Below are positions 1 to 8,340 of a stretch of 55,835 bases of DNA, one piece after another; the first letter of the stretch is position 1; each line of letters opens with the position of its first letter. Both the position numbers and the translations under genes were made by a program. The stretch is taken from NCBI GenBank assembly GCA_031082155.1, contig JAVHLL010000017.1, positions 1 through 55,835 of the forward strand. The letters run 5' to 3'. The notes below the pieces were generated by a model, which worked only from the letters and a program-made list of their open reading frames with translations, made no database searches and was not told the origin of the DNA. Source of the DNA: Thermodesulfovibrionales bacterium. GTDB taxonomy: Bacteria > Nitrospirota > Thermodesulfovibrionia > Thermodesulfovibrionales > SM23-35.

Positions 1-2
1 CT

Positions 3-54
3 AATATCAAAGGCTCTATAAATTCAGTAGCGATATGCAATTGTGACACAGTCT
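3..54 (+). repeat. Left copy of a 52-bp terminal inverted repeat (probable IS end)
   Basis: Positions 3-54 are the exact reverse complement of 55784-55835. Identity stops sharply after base 54, just past the sequence AGACTGTGTCACAATT read on the minus strand. A sharp boundary shared by two unrelated flanks is what the end of an insertion sequence looks like, with the body of the element lying to the left of the window. The family cannot be named from one end, and no transposase is visible. Confidence 0.8.
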
Positions 55-136
55 CAGAGCCGGGATGACGGAAAAGGAACTGAACATGATTCAGGGATTA
101 TGCACACAGATAGAGAAGAAAGTGTTGAAAAAATAA
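55..136 (+). pseudogene. C-terminal tail of a gene cut by the left repeat
   Basis: A frame runs from the repeat boundary to a TAA at 134-136. It encodes about 26 residues rich in Lys, Glu and Leu and ends in KKVLKK. It has no ribosome site of its own and begins inside or at the edge of the repeat, so it is best read as the 3' end of a gene interrupted by the mobile element or by the end of the contig. The helical, charged tail resembles the last helix of MarR-type regulators, but the piece is too short to identify. Confidence 0.35.
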
Positions 137-149
137 GGGGATATTAGGA

Positions 150-179
150 ATGCGGGTTCCGGTCTTCCGGAACCCGCAT
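150..179 (-). terminator. Strong hairpin downstream of the cold-shock gene
   Basis: Bases 150-162 and 167-179 form a perfect 13-bp GC-rich stem with a 4-nt loop, 9 bp beyond the stop codon of the csp gene. There is no clear U-tract on the minus strand, so it may be a terminator with a weak tail or a 3'-end stabilising hairpin. Confidence 0.6.
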
Positions 180-187
180 GTTGATTG

Positions 188-388
188 TTAAGCCTTTTGG
201 ACGTTTTCTGCTTTGGGTCCCTTTGGGCCGTCAACGACTTCAAAGCTGACTGCCTGACCTTCTGTCAGCGTCTTGAACCCACTGCCCTGGATAGCAGAAT
301 AGTGTACGAAAACATCTCCGCCATCTTCCTTGGTAATGAATCCGAAGCCTTTGGACTCGTTGAACCATTTCACGGTTCCTTTTACCAT
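188..388 (-). CDS. Cold-shock domain protein (CspA family)
   Basis: A 66-residue single cold-shock domain, the usual length for the family. It is an OB-fold protein that binds single-stranded RNA or DNA and melts RNA structure. The RNP1 motif KGFGFI (about residues 13-18) and the RNP2-like VFVHYSAI (about 26-33) are present, and the N-terminus begins with the typical TVKWFN pattern. A near-perfect Shine-Dalgarno (AAGGAGGTG on the minus strand, about 396-404) fixes the start. The gene stands alone, with a hairpin downstream and a structured leader upstream. Family assignment is secure. Which Csp paralogue it is, and whether cold induces it, cannot be told. Confidence 0.95.
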   Translation of the reverse strand: MVKGTVKWFNESKGFGFITKEDGGDVFVHYSAIQGSGFKTLTEGQAVSFEVVDGPKGPKAENVQKA

Positions 389-451
389 GCTACTACACCT
401 CCTTGATGATTGTAATCGAAGATTACGGAACTTGCCATAAATGCTGCAAAG

Positions 452-497
452 TCCAAAGTCTTTGGAGCTACCTACAACAAAACTTCCGAAACTTCGG
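452..497 (-). promoter_or_regulatory. Structured 5' leader of the cold-shock gene
   Basis: About 60-110 bases upstream of the csp start lie two short perfect inverted repeats: 452-466 (7-bp arms, CCAAAG/CTTTGG core) and 486-497 (5-bp arms, CCGAA/TTCGG). Bacterial csp mRNAs often have structured leaders that act in post-transcriptional control. That this one does is only inferred. The rest of 389-722 holds no recognisable gene. Confidence 0.3.
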
Positions 498-722
498 CGT
501 TAGTATTGCATAGGATCCTGAAAAAGGTCAAGGAAATTCAACAGGTTGACAGAAAAGAGCGATTCTATTACTCTAAGTAATCTCTCCTTGAATTCCAACC
601 GCTCCGGGGAACGTGTTGCGGGAAAGTGAGAGATTGGATAATAGTGTCATCTCCGTGGCAGCCAATGGTGTATTTCTCCGGTGCAGACGCTGCCGCAGAG
701 CATAACGACTGTGAGAATAATT

Positions 723-1310
723 ATGCGGGACAAGATACAAAAAGCCTTTGAAGAAAGCATACGAGTAAAAGAGAAGTTTCTTGACACAAAGAATATCGAC
801 AGGATCATTGAGGTAGCAAAAGCGATTGCCAGCGCCTTCAATGACGGGAAGAAAGTCATTCTCTTCGGCAACGGCGGCAGTTCTACCGACGCTTCGCATA
901 TTGCAGCAGAATTCATCAACAGATTCAAAAGAGAACGCCCCAGTCTTCCAGCAATCGCACTCAATACGGATATGGCTGTCATCACGTCCATAGCAAACGA
1001 TTATGATTTTTCCGAGATTTTCTCGAAGCAACTCAAATCCCTCTCTGAAGAAGGCGATATCGTTCTTGCGCTCAGCACAAGCGGAAATTCTCCGAACATC
1101 CTCAAGGCAATGGACATCGCGAAGAGAAAAAAGCTGACCACGGTCGCGTTCACTGGGGCAAAAGGGGAAAAATTCGCTTCTCGCGCCACCTATGCGTTCA
1201 TTGTCCCGTCGGACAGTACTCCCCGCATTCAGGAAACCCACATTACGCTGGGACATGTTTTGTGCCAGTTGGTTGACGAGATCCTCTTTGAAGCGCCAAG
1301 GAAAAAATGA
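723..1310 (+). CDS. gmhA: Phosphoheptose isomerase (SIS domain, GmhA-like)
   Basis: Predicted to convert sedoheptulose 7-phosphate to D-glycero-D-manno-heptose 7-phosphate, the first step toward the ADP-heptose of the lipopolysaccharide inner core, in the cytoplasm. The SIS fold is visible: FGNGGSSTDASHIAAEF near residues 48-64, STSGNSPN near 118-125, and the RIQETHI...GHVLCQL segment that carries the GmhA active-site Glu and His. From the ATG at 723 the protein is 195 residues, the normal GmhA length. An upstream GTG at 681 would add 14 atypical residues and has no better ribosome site. The ruv genes follow on the same strand after 36 bp. A functional LPS heptose pathway implies a diderm host. 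Confidence 0.88.
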   Translation: MRDKIQKAFEESIRVKEKFLDTKNIDRIIEVAKAIASAFNDGKKVILFGNGGSSTDASHIAAEFINRFKRERPSLPAIALNTDMAVITSIANDYDFSEIFSKQLKSLSEEGDIVLALSTSGNSPNILKAMDIAKRKKLTTVAFTGAKGEKFASRATYAFIVPSDSTPRIQETHITLGHVLCQLVDEILFEAPRKK

Positions 1311-1346
1311 CCGGTATCGTCTTCTCACACGCATCACCTTCCTGAC

Positions 1347-1832
1347 ATGAGAATCCTTGGTATTGATCCTGGGTTGGCAAACACCGGGTTCGGGGCGATT
1401 CAGTGCCAAAACGAGACCCCTTCCCTTCTCACCTGCGGATCTATTAAAACATCGAGCAGAGAGCATACCGCAAAAAGGGTTTCCCAGATTTATACCGACC
1501 TCGAACAGCTGCTCCGTTCAACACAGCCTGATCTCATAGCAATCGAAACTGCATTCTCCCTGGTTAGGTATCCGAGGGCGGGTATTCTCCTCGGCAGTGT
1601 TCTGGGTATTGTATATGTCTCTGTTTTTCACCATAATATCCCCATGGTGGAGATAACGCCAAAAGAGATCAAGAATGCGCTGGTTGGGTATGGAGCTGCG
1701 AGTAAGCACCAGCTCAGGACACAGGTGAAGAAGTTGCTGAAAATAAATCATATCAAGTCCCTGCACGCATCCGACGCTCTCGCGGTAGCACTCACCGCTT
1801 TTTACAGAAAATCTTTTAAGGGGAAACCATGA
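1347..1832 (+). CDS. ruvC: Holliday junction resolvase RuvC
   Basis: Endonuclease that cuts Holliday junctions symmetrically during recombinational repair. At 161 residues it is near the usual length. The RNase H-like core is intact: GIDPG with Asp7, the acidic residue in IAIETAF near 65, and the C-terminal HASDALAVAL. In the last motif the first Asp of the E. coli DAADAL pattern is His, as in several other bacterial RuvC proteins such as the Thermus type, so catalysis is expected. It overlaps ruvA by 4 bp (ATGA), giving the order ruvC-ruvA-ruvB. Confidence 0.95.
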   Translation: MRILGIDPGLANTGFGAIQCQNETPSLLTCGSIKTSSREHTAKRVSQIYTDLEQLLRSTQPDLIAIETAFSLVRYPRAGILLGSVLGIVYVSVFHHNIPMVEITPKEIKNALVGYGAASKHQLRTQVKKLLKINHIKSLHASDALAVALTAFYRKSFKGKP

Positions 1833-2449
1833 TCTCCTATTTTAAAGGTGCGCTGAAAACAAGCTATGCCCACGATGACCGGATTACCCTTGTCGTGAAT
1901 GGGATCGGATACGATATCCTTCTGCCTGGCTATGTCATGAATAAGGTTAAGCAGACGCATTCCGACGGTGACGAAATAGAACTCTACGTCTCATACAACC
2001 AGACGGAAAGACAGCCGAAGCCAGTCCTTGTCGGCTTTCAGTCATCCCTCGACAAAGAGTTCTTTGAACTTTTCATATCGGTAGAGGACATCGGTCCTTC
2101 CGCCGCAGTAAAGGCGCTTATCAAACCCATAAGAGAAATCGCCCGCTTTATCGAAGAGAAGGATACGAAGGCGCTCAGACAGCTAAAAGGTATCGGGGAA
2201 AGAAAAGCGGAAAAGATTATCGCAACACTGAAAGGTAAGGTAGCAAAATTCGCCCTGATGCAGGAGATCGAAACAGCGCCGGCTGTCACGGAAGATTTCA
2301 GGAAAGAAGTCGAAGACGTCCTCGTCACTCAGCTCGGGCATAAGCATCTGGAAGCGCGGCAGATGATCGAGGAAGCCATCGGACGCAACCCTCGCATCAG
2401 TTCTGCTGAAGAGTTATTCGAGGAAGTCTACAGGGCACAGAAGAAATGA
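1829..2449 (+). CDS. ruvA: Holliday junction DNA helicase subunit RuvA
   Basis: Tetrameric junction-binding subunit of the RuvAB branch migration motor. The 206-residue protein shows the N-terminal OB fold (residues 1-65), two helix-hairpin-helix segments ([12 protein letters not shown] near 88-99 and [13 protein letters not shown] near 121-133) and a C-terminal domain for RuvB contact. The OB and HhH1 segments are more diverged than in enteric RuvA. A good SD (AAGGGGAAACC) precedes the ATG inside ruvC, and the stop overlaps the ruvB start by 4 bp, so all three genes are probably translationally coupled. Confidence 0.93.
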   Translation: MISYFKGALKTSYAHDDRITLVVNGIGYDILLPGYVMNKVKQTHSDGDEIELYVSYNQTERQPKPVLVGFQSSLDKEFFELFISVEDIGPSAAVKALIKPIREIARFIEEKDTKALRQLKGIGERKAEKIIATLKGKVAKFALMQEIETAPAVTEDFRKEVEDVLVTQLGHKHLEARQMIEEAIGRNPRISSAEELFEEVYRAQKK

Positions 2450-3504
2450 TACACGAAGAATCCGGGAAGATAGAAGATTTCCTGATGGAAAAAGGTCCTG
2501 CCGAAGAAGAAATTGTCGTAAATCTCAGACCGAAAAGCCTCTCCGAATACATCGGCCAGGGGAAAATTGTCGAGACTTTAAAGATAGCGATCGAGGCTGC
2601 ATTAAAAAGACAGGAATCCCTGGATCACATCCTCTTCAACGGTCCGCCCGGTCTCGGCAAAACAACGCTGGCCCATATCATGGCCATTGAGATGGGCACA
2701 CGGATCATAACCTCGTCCGGTCCGGCTCTTGAAAAAGGCGGTGACCTCATGGGCATTCTGACCCATCTCGAAAAAGGCGATATCCTCTTTATTGACGAAA
2801 TACACCGGATTCCGAAGATCGTCGAAGAATTCCTCTATCCGGCCATGGAAGATTTTGCAGTGGACTTTGTTTTTGACAAGGGTGTTCACGCACGGACACA
2901 CCGCTACCGTCTTGAACCATTCACCCTGATCGGCGCAACAACCCGCGCAGGGCTTCTCTCCTCTCCGCTGAGAGAGCGCTTCGGTATTACGAGAGACCTT
3001 GATTTCTATCAGGAAAAAGAACTGGTTCTCATTGTAAAGCGTTCTGCCGCTCTTCTCGATGTGCCGATAGACGATGAGGGCACCTTCGAAATCGCCCGCC
3101 GGGCACGGGGCACACCGCGGGTCGCGAACAGACTGCTCAAGCGGGTCCGTGACTTTGCACAGGTCAGGGCCGATGGAAAAATAACGAGGCCTATTGCAAT
3201 CGATGCGCTGGCGCTTGAAGGTATCGACGAACACGGTCTGGGAGAGACAGACAGGAAGCTTCTGAAAACCATCATTCTGAATTATAAAGGCGGTCCCGTG
3301 GGCATTGAGGCAATCGCCTCGACACTCCAGATAGAAACCGACGTTTTACTGGATGTCATTGAACCCTACCTCCTGAAATCGGGTTTTGTGATCAGAACAT
3401 CACAGGGCAGAAAAGCAACAGACATAGCATATACCCACCTGAATATCACCCACGGTAAAGAACCGAACCTGTTCGAGAACACAAAAACAAAGCGCCGTTC
3501 GTAA
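2446..3504 (+). CDS. ruvB: Holliday junction branch migration ATPase RuvB
   Basis: AAA+ motor that drives branch migration with RuvA. All key motifs are visible in 352 residues: Walker [10 protein letters not shown] at 66-74, Walker B ILFIDEIH at 113-120, sensor-type GATTRAG, the arginine-finger segment PLRERFG, and a winged-helix C-terminus. It is slightly longer than average at the N-terminus because of about 12 extra residues. It is the last gene of the ruvCAB set, followed by a 309-bp spacer. Confidence 0.97.
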   Translation: MIHEESGKIEDFLMEKGPAEEEIVVNLRPKSLSEYIGQGKIVETLKIAIEAALKRQESLDHILFNGPPGLGKTTLAHIMAIEMGTRIITSSGPALEKGGDLMGILTHLEKGDILFIDEIHRIPKIVEEFLYPAMEDFAVDFVFDKGVHARTHRYRLEPFTLIGATTRAGLLSSPLRERFGITRDLDFYQEKELVLIVKRSAALLDVPIDDEGTFEIARRARGTPRVANRLLKRVRDFAQVRADGKITRPIAIDALALEGIDEHGLGETDRKLLKTIILNYKGGPVGIEAIASTLQIETDVLLDVIEPYLLKSGFVIRTSQGRKATDIAYTHLNITHGKEPNLFENTKTKRRS

Positions 3505-3634
3505 TACACCAGTTACAGACAGTTCTCAACCGGAACCAGAGCGCTCTCCATTCTCCTTTTCCCTATCCTCTTCCTGTAACTCTTTCCGGATATCCCCCCG
3601 AATACCGCCCTGGATGAATTTCCATTGAGAATAA

Positions 3635-3757
3635 TCAGATCAGGGTCATTGGGGTCTGCCCTTTCTCATTGATATTATGGACTTTGGTTCTTTCTCCCAT
3701 ACTTTCCACCACAGCGATGTAAGGATTACGATGATCTACACCCACTATATACCGAGA
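3635..3757 (-). pseudogene. Possible decayed N-terminus of an IS110-like transposase, in the ruvB-queH spacer
   Basis: The 309-bp spacer 3505-3813 has no full gene. On the minus strand one open stretch of about 36-40 codons contains YIVGVDHRNPYIAVV, which resembles the first beta-strand and Asp motif of DEDD (RNase H-like) transposases of the IS110 family. It lacks a normal start and stops early. This may be a fossil of an element, or chance. Nothing else was recognised in the spacer. Confidence 0.22.
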
Positions 3758-3813
3758 TCATACTTATGGTTTTTAAACCGAAACACATACCTATTGTTTT
3801 ATAATATGAAGAG

Positions 3814-4362
3814 ATGAAGCTCTTAATGCATATCTGCTGTGCGAACTGCAGTTTGTACCCTATTCAGTCGCTCACTTCCAAAGGCATAGACATAAAGGGC
3901 CTCTGGCTGAATCCAAATATACACCCTTACACTGAATACAGGCTGCGGTTTGATGCCCTTCAGAAACTTGAGGATATGTGGAACCTTGACATTGAATATA
4001 GAGACAATTATGGGCTGAAAGAGTTCCTCAGAACTGTGGTAAACCACGAGGAGAACCGCTGTGCATTCTGTTACACGATGCGCCTCGAGGAGACTGCAAG
4101 GACTGCGAAAAAGATGGGGCTTGACGGTTTCACAACCTCCCTTCTTGTAAGTCCGTACCAGAAATTTGATATGATACTTAAGGTTGGAACAGACATGGGA
4201 AAAAAATATTCAATACCGTTTTTTATCGAAGATTTCAGACCGGGATGGAAGGAAGGCATGCGGCTTTCGAAGGAATTCGGCCTTTACCGGCAGAAATACT
4301 GCGGGTGCATCTATTCCGAAATGGAACGGTATATGAAAAAACAGGTTTCTCAGCTACAATGA
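3814..4362 (+). CDS. queH: Epoxyqueuosine reductase QueH (DUF208 family)
   Basis: Non-orthologous replacement for QueG. It reduces epoxyqueuosine to queuosine in tRNA anticodons, the last step of queuosine synthesis, using an Fe-S cluster. The 182-residue protein carries the hallmark cysteines: Cys8-Cys9 and Cys12 in HICCANC, Cys83 and Cys86 in CAFC, and Cys163 and Cys165 in YCGC. The start is the ATG at 3814, where the conserved MKLLMHICC segment begins. queA, the enzyme just before QueH in the pathway, lies 1.2 kb downstream on the same strand, which supports the assignment. Confidence 0.92.
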   Translation: MKLLMHICCANCSLYPIQSLTSKGIDIKGLWLNPNIHPYTEYRLRFDALQKLEDMWNLDIEYRDNYGLKEFLRTVVNHEENRCAFCYTMRLEETARTAKKMGLDGFTTSLLVSPYQKFDMILKVGTDMGKKYSIPFFIEDFRPGWKEGMRLSKEFGLYRQKYCGCIYSEMERYMKKQVSQLQ

Positions 4363-4397
4363 ACTCAGGAAATCAGGGAATCCGGTAAACTTTATTT

Positions 4398-4625
4398 ATG
4401 CCTGACAGCATGCATTCTATAGGTAAAATGCTTATTTTTACCGGTATCGTCGTGGTTGCCATGGGCGGCCTGCTGATGCTCATGGGAAAATTTTCGTGGT
4501 TCGGGAAGCTCCCGGGAGATATCGTAATACAGAAGAAAAACTTTACGTTTTACTTCCCTTTGGCCACCAGCATTCTCTTAAGCGTAATTCTGAGTCTCAT
4601 ATTCTGGATATTCGGGAAACGATAA
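4398..4625 (+). CDS. DUF2905 family small membrane protein
   Basis: A 75-residue protein with two hydrophobic helices (about 10-28 and 51-70). Between them is the family signature GKLPGDI preceded by a Phe/Trp-rich turn. DUF2905 proteins are short, widely conserved in anaerobic bacteria and often lie near ruv and queA genes, as here. Their function is unknown. The gene sits 35 bp after queH and 4 bp before the SpoIID-like gene, so it is likely part of the same transcript. Confidence 0.8.
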   Translation: MPDSMHSIGKMLIFTGIVVVAMGGLLMLMGKFSWFGKLPGDIVIQKKNFTFYFPLATSILLSVILSLIFWIFGKR

Positions 4626-4629
4626 CGGA

Positions 4630-5622
4630 ATGACGAAAATTCTCTCCTTGTTCATGCCACTCATTTTCTGCACACTTATCTGTCCCTGGAATACTCAGGC
4701 TGCCGATACGATAAAAGTCCTTATCCTGAATGATGTGTATTCCCGGATACCCTCCAAAAATGAAAAGATTGTGAGACTCGGCAGCGCGCATGGAGATCTG
4801 CTCCTGTCGGGAACGCACTATACCGGCAATATAGAAGTCTGGAGGGGTGACAACGGGATATATCTTATCAATGAACTGCCCCTGGAGGAATATATCAGGG
4901 ACGTCGTTGCAGTTGAGGTAAAACCCGAATGGGATATGGAAGCGTTGAAAGCACAGGCAGTGGTATCAAGGACATACGCCCTCTACCACAGGAAAATGAA
5001 CGGCGGGTCCTCCTATCATATTGCATCATCCATACTCAACCAGGTATACAGAGGGAACAGACCCGACTTGAGAGTGTCATATGCAGTGGAAAATACCAAC
5101 GGGGAGATACTTACCTATAACGGTAGGCCAATCGAAGCCTTTTACCATTCAACCTGTGGTGGAAAGACCGAGGATGCGGAAGAGGTATTCGGAAAGAGCT
5201 ATCCGTTTCTGAAACCGGTGGAATCACCTTGCACCCTTTCGCCTTATTCGACCTGGGAGAGGGAGATTCCTGCGAAGGAAATCGCACAGGCATTGAATAT
5301 GTCAGGGATTCACGACATCTCGATAAAATCCTTTACCTCAACAAAACGGATAAAACAGCTCGACATCACCCATTATTCCGGTGTATCGTGCGTAAGCGCA
5401 ACCGAATTCAGAAAAGCGCTCGGCTGGAACAGGCTGCCAAGCACAAAATTCACGGTCCGCAAGCATCAAAATACTTTTATCTTCGAAGGGAAAGGGTATG
5501 GTCACGGTGTAGGCCTCTGCCAGTGGTGTGCACTTGAAATGGCCGCTGATGGAAAAGATTACAAGGAAATCCTCTCTTTTTTCTATCCCGGCACGACCTT
5601 GGAGCGTTATGAAAGTTACTGA
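4630..5622 (+). CDS. SpoIID/LytB-domain protein (secreted peptidoglycan lytic enzyme family)
   Basis: A 330-residue exported protein. An N-terminal signal peptide (residues 1-24, ending NTQAA) is followed by a short beta-rich SH3-like segment and the SpoIID domain. Recognisable blocks are LPLEEYIRDVVAVEVKP, KAQAVVSRTYAL and the C-terminal GKGYGHGVGLCQWCA. SpoIID-type proteins are lytic transglycosylases acting on denuded glycan strands; in non-sporulating bacteria they are thought to act in cell-wall remodelling. The 3' end overlaps queA by 14 bp. The domain call is firm, but the exact substrate is not known. Confidence 0.88.
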   Translation: MTKILSLFMPLIFCTLICPWNTQAADTIKVLILNDVYSRIPSKNEKIVRLGSAHGDLLLSGTHYTGNIEVWRGDNGIYLINELPLEEYIRDVVAVEVKPEWDMEALKAQAVVSRTYALYHRKMNGGSSYHIASSILNQVYRGNRPDLRVSYAVENTNGEILTYNGRPIEAFYHSTCGGKTEDAEEVFGKSYPFLKPVESPCTLSPYSTWEREIPAKEIAQALNMSGIHDISIKSFTSTKRIKQLDITHYSGVSCVSATEFRKALGWNRLPSTKFTVRKHQNTFIFEGKGYGHGVGLCQWCALEMAADGKDYKEILSFFYPGTTLERYESY

Positions 5623-6616
5623 TTTTGACTATATCCTGCCTGAAGATCGCATTTCCGAACGACCATGGGAAGAACGGACGGGTTCCCGTCTTCTTGTCCT
5701 CCACCGGGACGGTATGGTTGAGCACAGGATTTTCTCTGACCTCCCCGCCTATCTCGGGCAGGGAGACATGTTGATCCTCAATAATTCGAAAGTCTTTCCG
5801 GCAAGACTCAAGGGTCGGAAAAAGGGCGGAGGACAGATTGAAATACTTCTGGTAAAAAAAATCCGGGATGACGTCTGGGAGGTGCTTTCCCGTGGATCAT
5901 ATACAGGCAGGGTCACCATCGCAGATGATTTTTTTTCCGATCTCTATCAGGGAAGGACCGCGCATTTTCATTTCCAGGGTGACTTTATGGAGAACATCTG
6001 GAAGCACGGGTTAATGCCTTTGCCTCCCTATATAAAACGTCTGCCTGATGAATATGATAAGGGTCAGTATCAGACCGTGTATGCCTGTGAAGAAGGCTCG
6101 ATAGCTGCCCCGACCGCTGGTCTCCATTTTACTGATGCTCTGCTCCGGGAGATTTCTCTGAAGGGTGTTGCAGTAAAAGAGATTACCCTGCATGTCGGGA
6201 TCGGTACGTTCAAACCTATCCGGACAGACATTCTTGAGGAGCATCATATGGATGCAGAACATTTTGAGATAGATGCCGGCCTTGTTCAGGAAATCGGGGA
6301 GACGAAAGCATCAGGGAAGCGTGTGGTTACAGTCGGAACAACGTCGACCCGCGCACTGGAAGGATACTTAAGCGGCAAATGCAGGATCGTTTCCCGGAAT
6401 GGGAAGGTCCAGGGAACAACAGACATCTTTATTTATCCAGGGCATGAGTTCAAAGCCATAGATTCCCTTGTTACCAATTTTCATCTTCCGAGATCAACCC
6501 CGCTTATGCTGGCCGCTGCCAAGTCCGGATGGAAGAATATGCTGAACGCATATAAAGAAGCTCTCGCCAAAGAGTATAGATTTCTCTCTTATGGTGATGC
6601 TATGCTTATTTTATGA
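5609..6616 (+). CDS. queA: tRNA preQ1(34) S-adenosylmethionine ribosyltransferase-isomerase QueA
   Basis: Transfers and isomerises the ribosyl moiety of SAM onto preQ1 at tRNA position 34, giving epoxyqueuosine, the substrate of QueH encoded upstream. From the ATG at 5609 (MKVTDFDY) the protein is 335 residues, the normal length. The open frame extends upstream into spoIID but without family similarity. Conserved blocks include LILNNSKVFPARL, SIAAPTAGLHFT, TLHVGIGTF and LVTNFHLPRSTPLML. The stop overlaps the next start (ATGA). Confidence 0.96.
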   Translation: MKVTDFDYILPEDRISERPWEERTGSRLLVLHRDGMVEHRIFSDLPAYLGQGDMLILNNSKVFPARLKGRKKGGGQIEILLVKKIRDDVWEVLSRGSYTGRVTIADDFFSDLYQGRTAHFHFQGDFMENIWKHGLMPLPPYIKRLPDEYDKGQYQTVYACEEGSIAAPTAGLHFTDALLREISLKGVAVKEITLHVGIGTFKPIRTDILEEHHMDAEHFEIDAGLVQEIGETKASGKRVVTVGTTSTRALEGYLSGKCRIVSRNGKVQGTTDIFIYPGHEFKAIDSLVTNFHLPRSTPLMLAAAKSGWKNMLNAYKEALAKEYRFLSYGDAMLIL

Positions 6617-7314
6617 AAAGGGCTGAAGGGAGAGAACAATCCTCGGTGCTTTTTCTCGGCAAAGGGATCATTATTGTCTCACTCGTTCTTATATCCTCGG
6701 TCACTTTTGTCCTGGGCTATTTTGTTGGGAAAAACACAAATTCGCACGAAGAGACCACCATGCAGATCGCTCCTGCGCCGATACCTTATGAACAGACTAC
6801 CGCAGGAACCGAGGGTCAGGAGCCCCAGGCTTCCCCTCCTGAATATACTGAGAGAACAGGCGACCGTCAACAGCCCTTTCATTCCGATGAGGTAGTGGAA
6901 CTCATAGAAAATACCGAAAAATCCGGACAACATTCTTCAGCTTCCCGGAAAAATATAACTGACACCTCTGGCGGTACTCAGACACAGGAGCAGAAGAAAG
7001 CCGTTCAACCCCCACAGGGTAAACAAGCCGGCAGCCTGACAAGCGAAAACAGGAAAACTCTGAAATACACCGTGCAGGTAGGTGCCTTCAAAAATGAGTC
7101 AGATGCGCGAATACTCAGTGAAAAGCTTGAGAAAAAGGGGTACAACACACAGATGATTGTCACACAGGAAAAGAGCCGCGAGAAACTTTTCAAGGTTATG
7201 GTAGGTGCGTTCATTATAAGAAAAGACGCTGACATACTCGCACTGAAACTGAAAAAATCGGAAGGGCTGAAAGCATTCGTGACCTTTCATAAAAACACGG
7301 AGGGCATACGGTAA
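6613..7314 (+). CDS. SPOR-domain membrane protein
   Basis: A 233-residue type II membrane protein. It has a short cytoplasmic N-terminus, one transmembrane helix (about residues 17-38), a long Gln/Thr/Ser/Pro-rich linker that is probably disordered, and a C-terminal SPOR domain (about 155-230) with the YTVQVGAF start and the later FKVMVGAF repeat. SPOR domains bind septal peptidoglycan lacking stem peptides, which suggests a role in division or wall remodelling together with the SpoIID-like protein two genes upstream. It is not clearly FtsN or DamX. Confidence 0.82.
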   Translation: MKRAEGREQSSVLFLGKGIIIVSLVLISSVTFVLGYFVGKNTNSHEETTMQIAPAPIPYEQTTAGTEGQEPQASPPEYTERTGDRQQPFHSDEVVELIENTEKSGQHSSASRKNITDTSGGTQTQEQKKAVQPPQGKQAGSLTSENRKTLKYTVQVGAFKNESDARILSEKLEKKGYNTQMIVTQEKSREKLFKVMVGAFIIRKDADILALKLKKSEGLKAFVTFHKNTEGIR

Positions 7315-7334
7315 CAGTCGAGATAGAACTTGAT

Positions 7335-8276
7335 ATGGAAAAAGAGGAGAACCTGCTCTACGGGAGGATTGACAAGAACCTGAAAACCATTGAAGAGGCG
7401 CTCGGCATTGTCGCCTCACAGAGAGGGAACAAAATTTTTTTACGGGGTGACGAGAAACCGGTCGAGAAAGCGGAGAAACTCCTCATGGATATCCGCACGA
7501 TCAGCTCTGAAGGGTATAATCTTACGCCGGATGATATCCGGTTTGCTCTTAGATCAACAGCAACCGAAGGCGAATATACCTCGGTCAAAGAACTTTTTCT
7601 CAACAATATCCCTATTTCTTCCAAAAAACGTTTCATTATTCCCAAGACAGAGACACAGAAGCGATATATAGAAGCCATAAGAAATTTCGATATCGTAATG
7701 GGCATTGGCCCGGCGGGAACCGGGAAAACCTATCTTGCAATGGCAATGGCAATCAATGCGTTTCTGAAAAAACAGGTCAGCAGGATCGTCCTCGCCCGCC
7801 CTGCTGTCGAGGCAGGCGAGAAATTGGGTTTTCTGCCGGGTGATATCTATGAAAAGTTCAACCCCTACCTGAGGCCACTCTACGATGCACTCCTGGACAT
7901 GATGGAGGCTGAAAAGGCAGGGAAGCTTATAGAACGGGGAGTAATAGAGATAGCTCCTCTTGCTTTTATGCGCGGGAGAACCCTCAACGACTCGTTTGTC
8001 ATCCTCGATGAAGCGCAGAATACTACTTCCGAACAGATGAAGATGTACCTGACCCGCCTCGGGTTTAATTCAAAAACGGTTGTCACGGGAGACGTAACCC
8101 AGATTGACCTTCCCCACGGGAAAGCATCAGGCCTTATCGAGGCTGAGAAAATTCTTAGGGATACTGAAGGCATAAAATTTATTTATTTTTCCGAACGTGA
8201 TGTGGTAAGACATAAACTCGTACAGGAAATCGTCAAGGCATACGAAAAATATGAAAAACGGACAACAGAAGAGTAA
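7335..8276 (+). CDS. phoH: PhoH-like ATPase
   Basis: A 313-residue P-loop ATPase of the PhoH/YbeZ type. Walker A is GPAGTGKT at 125-132 and the Walker B region is FVILDEAQN near 219-227. A small KH-like N-terminal part precedes the ATPase. The order phoH - HD phosphohydrolase - ybeY is a widely conserved arrangement, and YbeZ partners YbeY in rRNA processing and ribosome quality control. Enzymatic detail for the family is limited. Confidence 0.92.
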   Translation: MEKEENLLYGRIDKNLKTIEEALGIVASQRGNKIFLRGDEKPVEKAEKLLMDIRTISSEGYNLTPDDIRFALRSTATEGEYTSVKELFLNNIPISSKKRFIIPKTETQKRYIEAIRNFDIVMGIGPAGTGKTYLAMAMAINAFLKKQVSRIVLARPAVEAGEKLGFLPGDIYEKFNPYLRPLYDALLDMMEAEKAGKLIERGVIEIAPLAFMRGRTLNDSFVILDEAQNTTSEQMKMYLTRLGFNSKTVVTGDVTQIDLPHGKASGLIEAEKILRDTEGIKFIYFSERDVVRHKLVQEIVKAYEKYEKRTTEE

Positions 8277-8340
8277 TATCCGGAGTCTCCGAATCTTCCT
8301 CCAGAAATTCAAGAACGGTACTTCTTCGAAAGGAGAGGGA

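Noticed and set aside
573-1466. Long open frame on the minus strand over gmhA
   Set aside because: It is antisense to the SIS-domain gene, has no ribosome site, and its product is Arg/Phe/Cys-rich with no family pattern.
2602-3234. Long minus-strand open frame over ruvB
   Set aside because: Shadow of the well-supported RuvB frame; composition is not protein-like.
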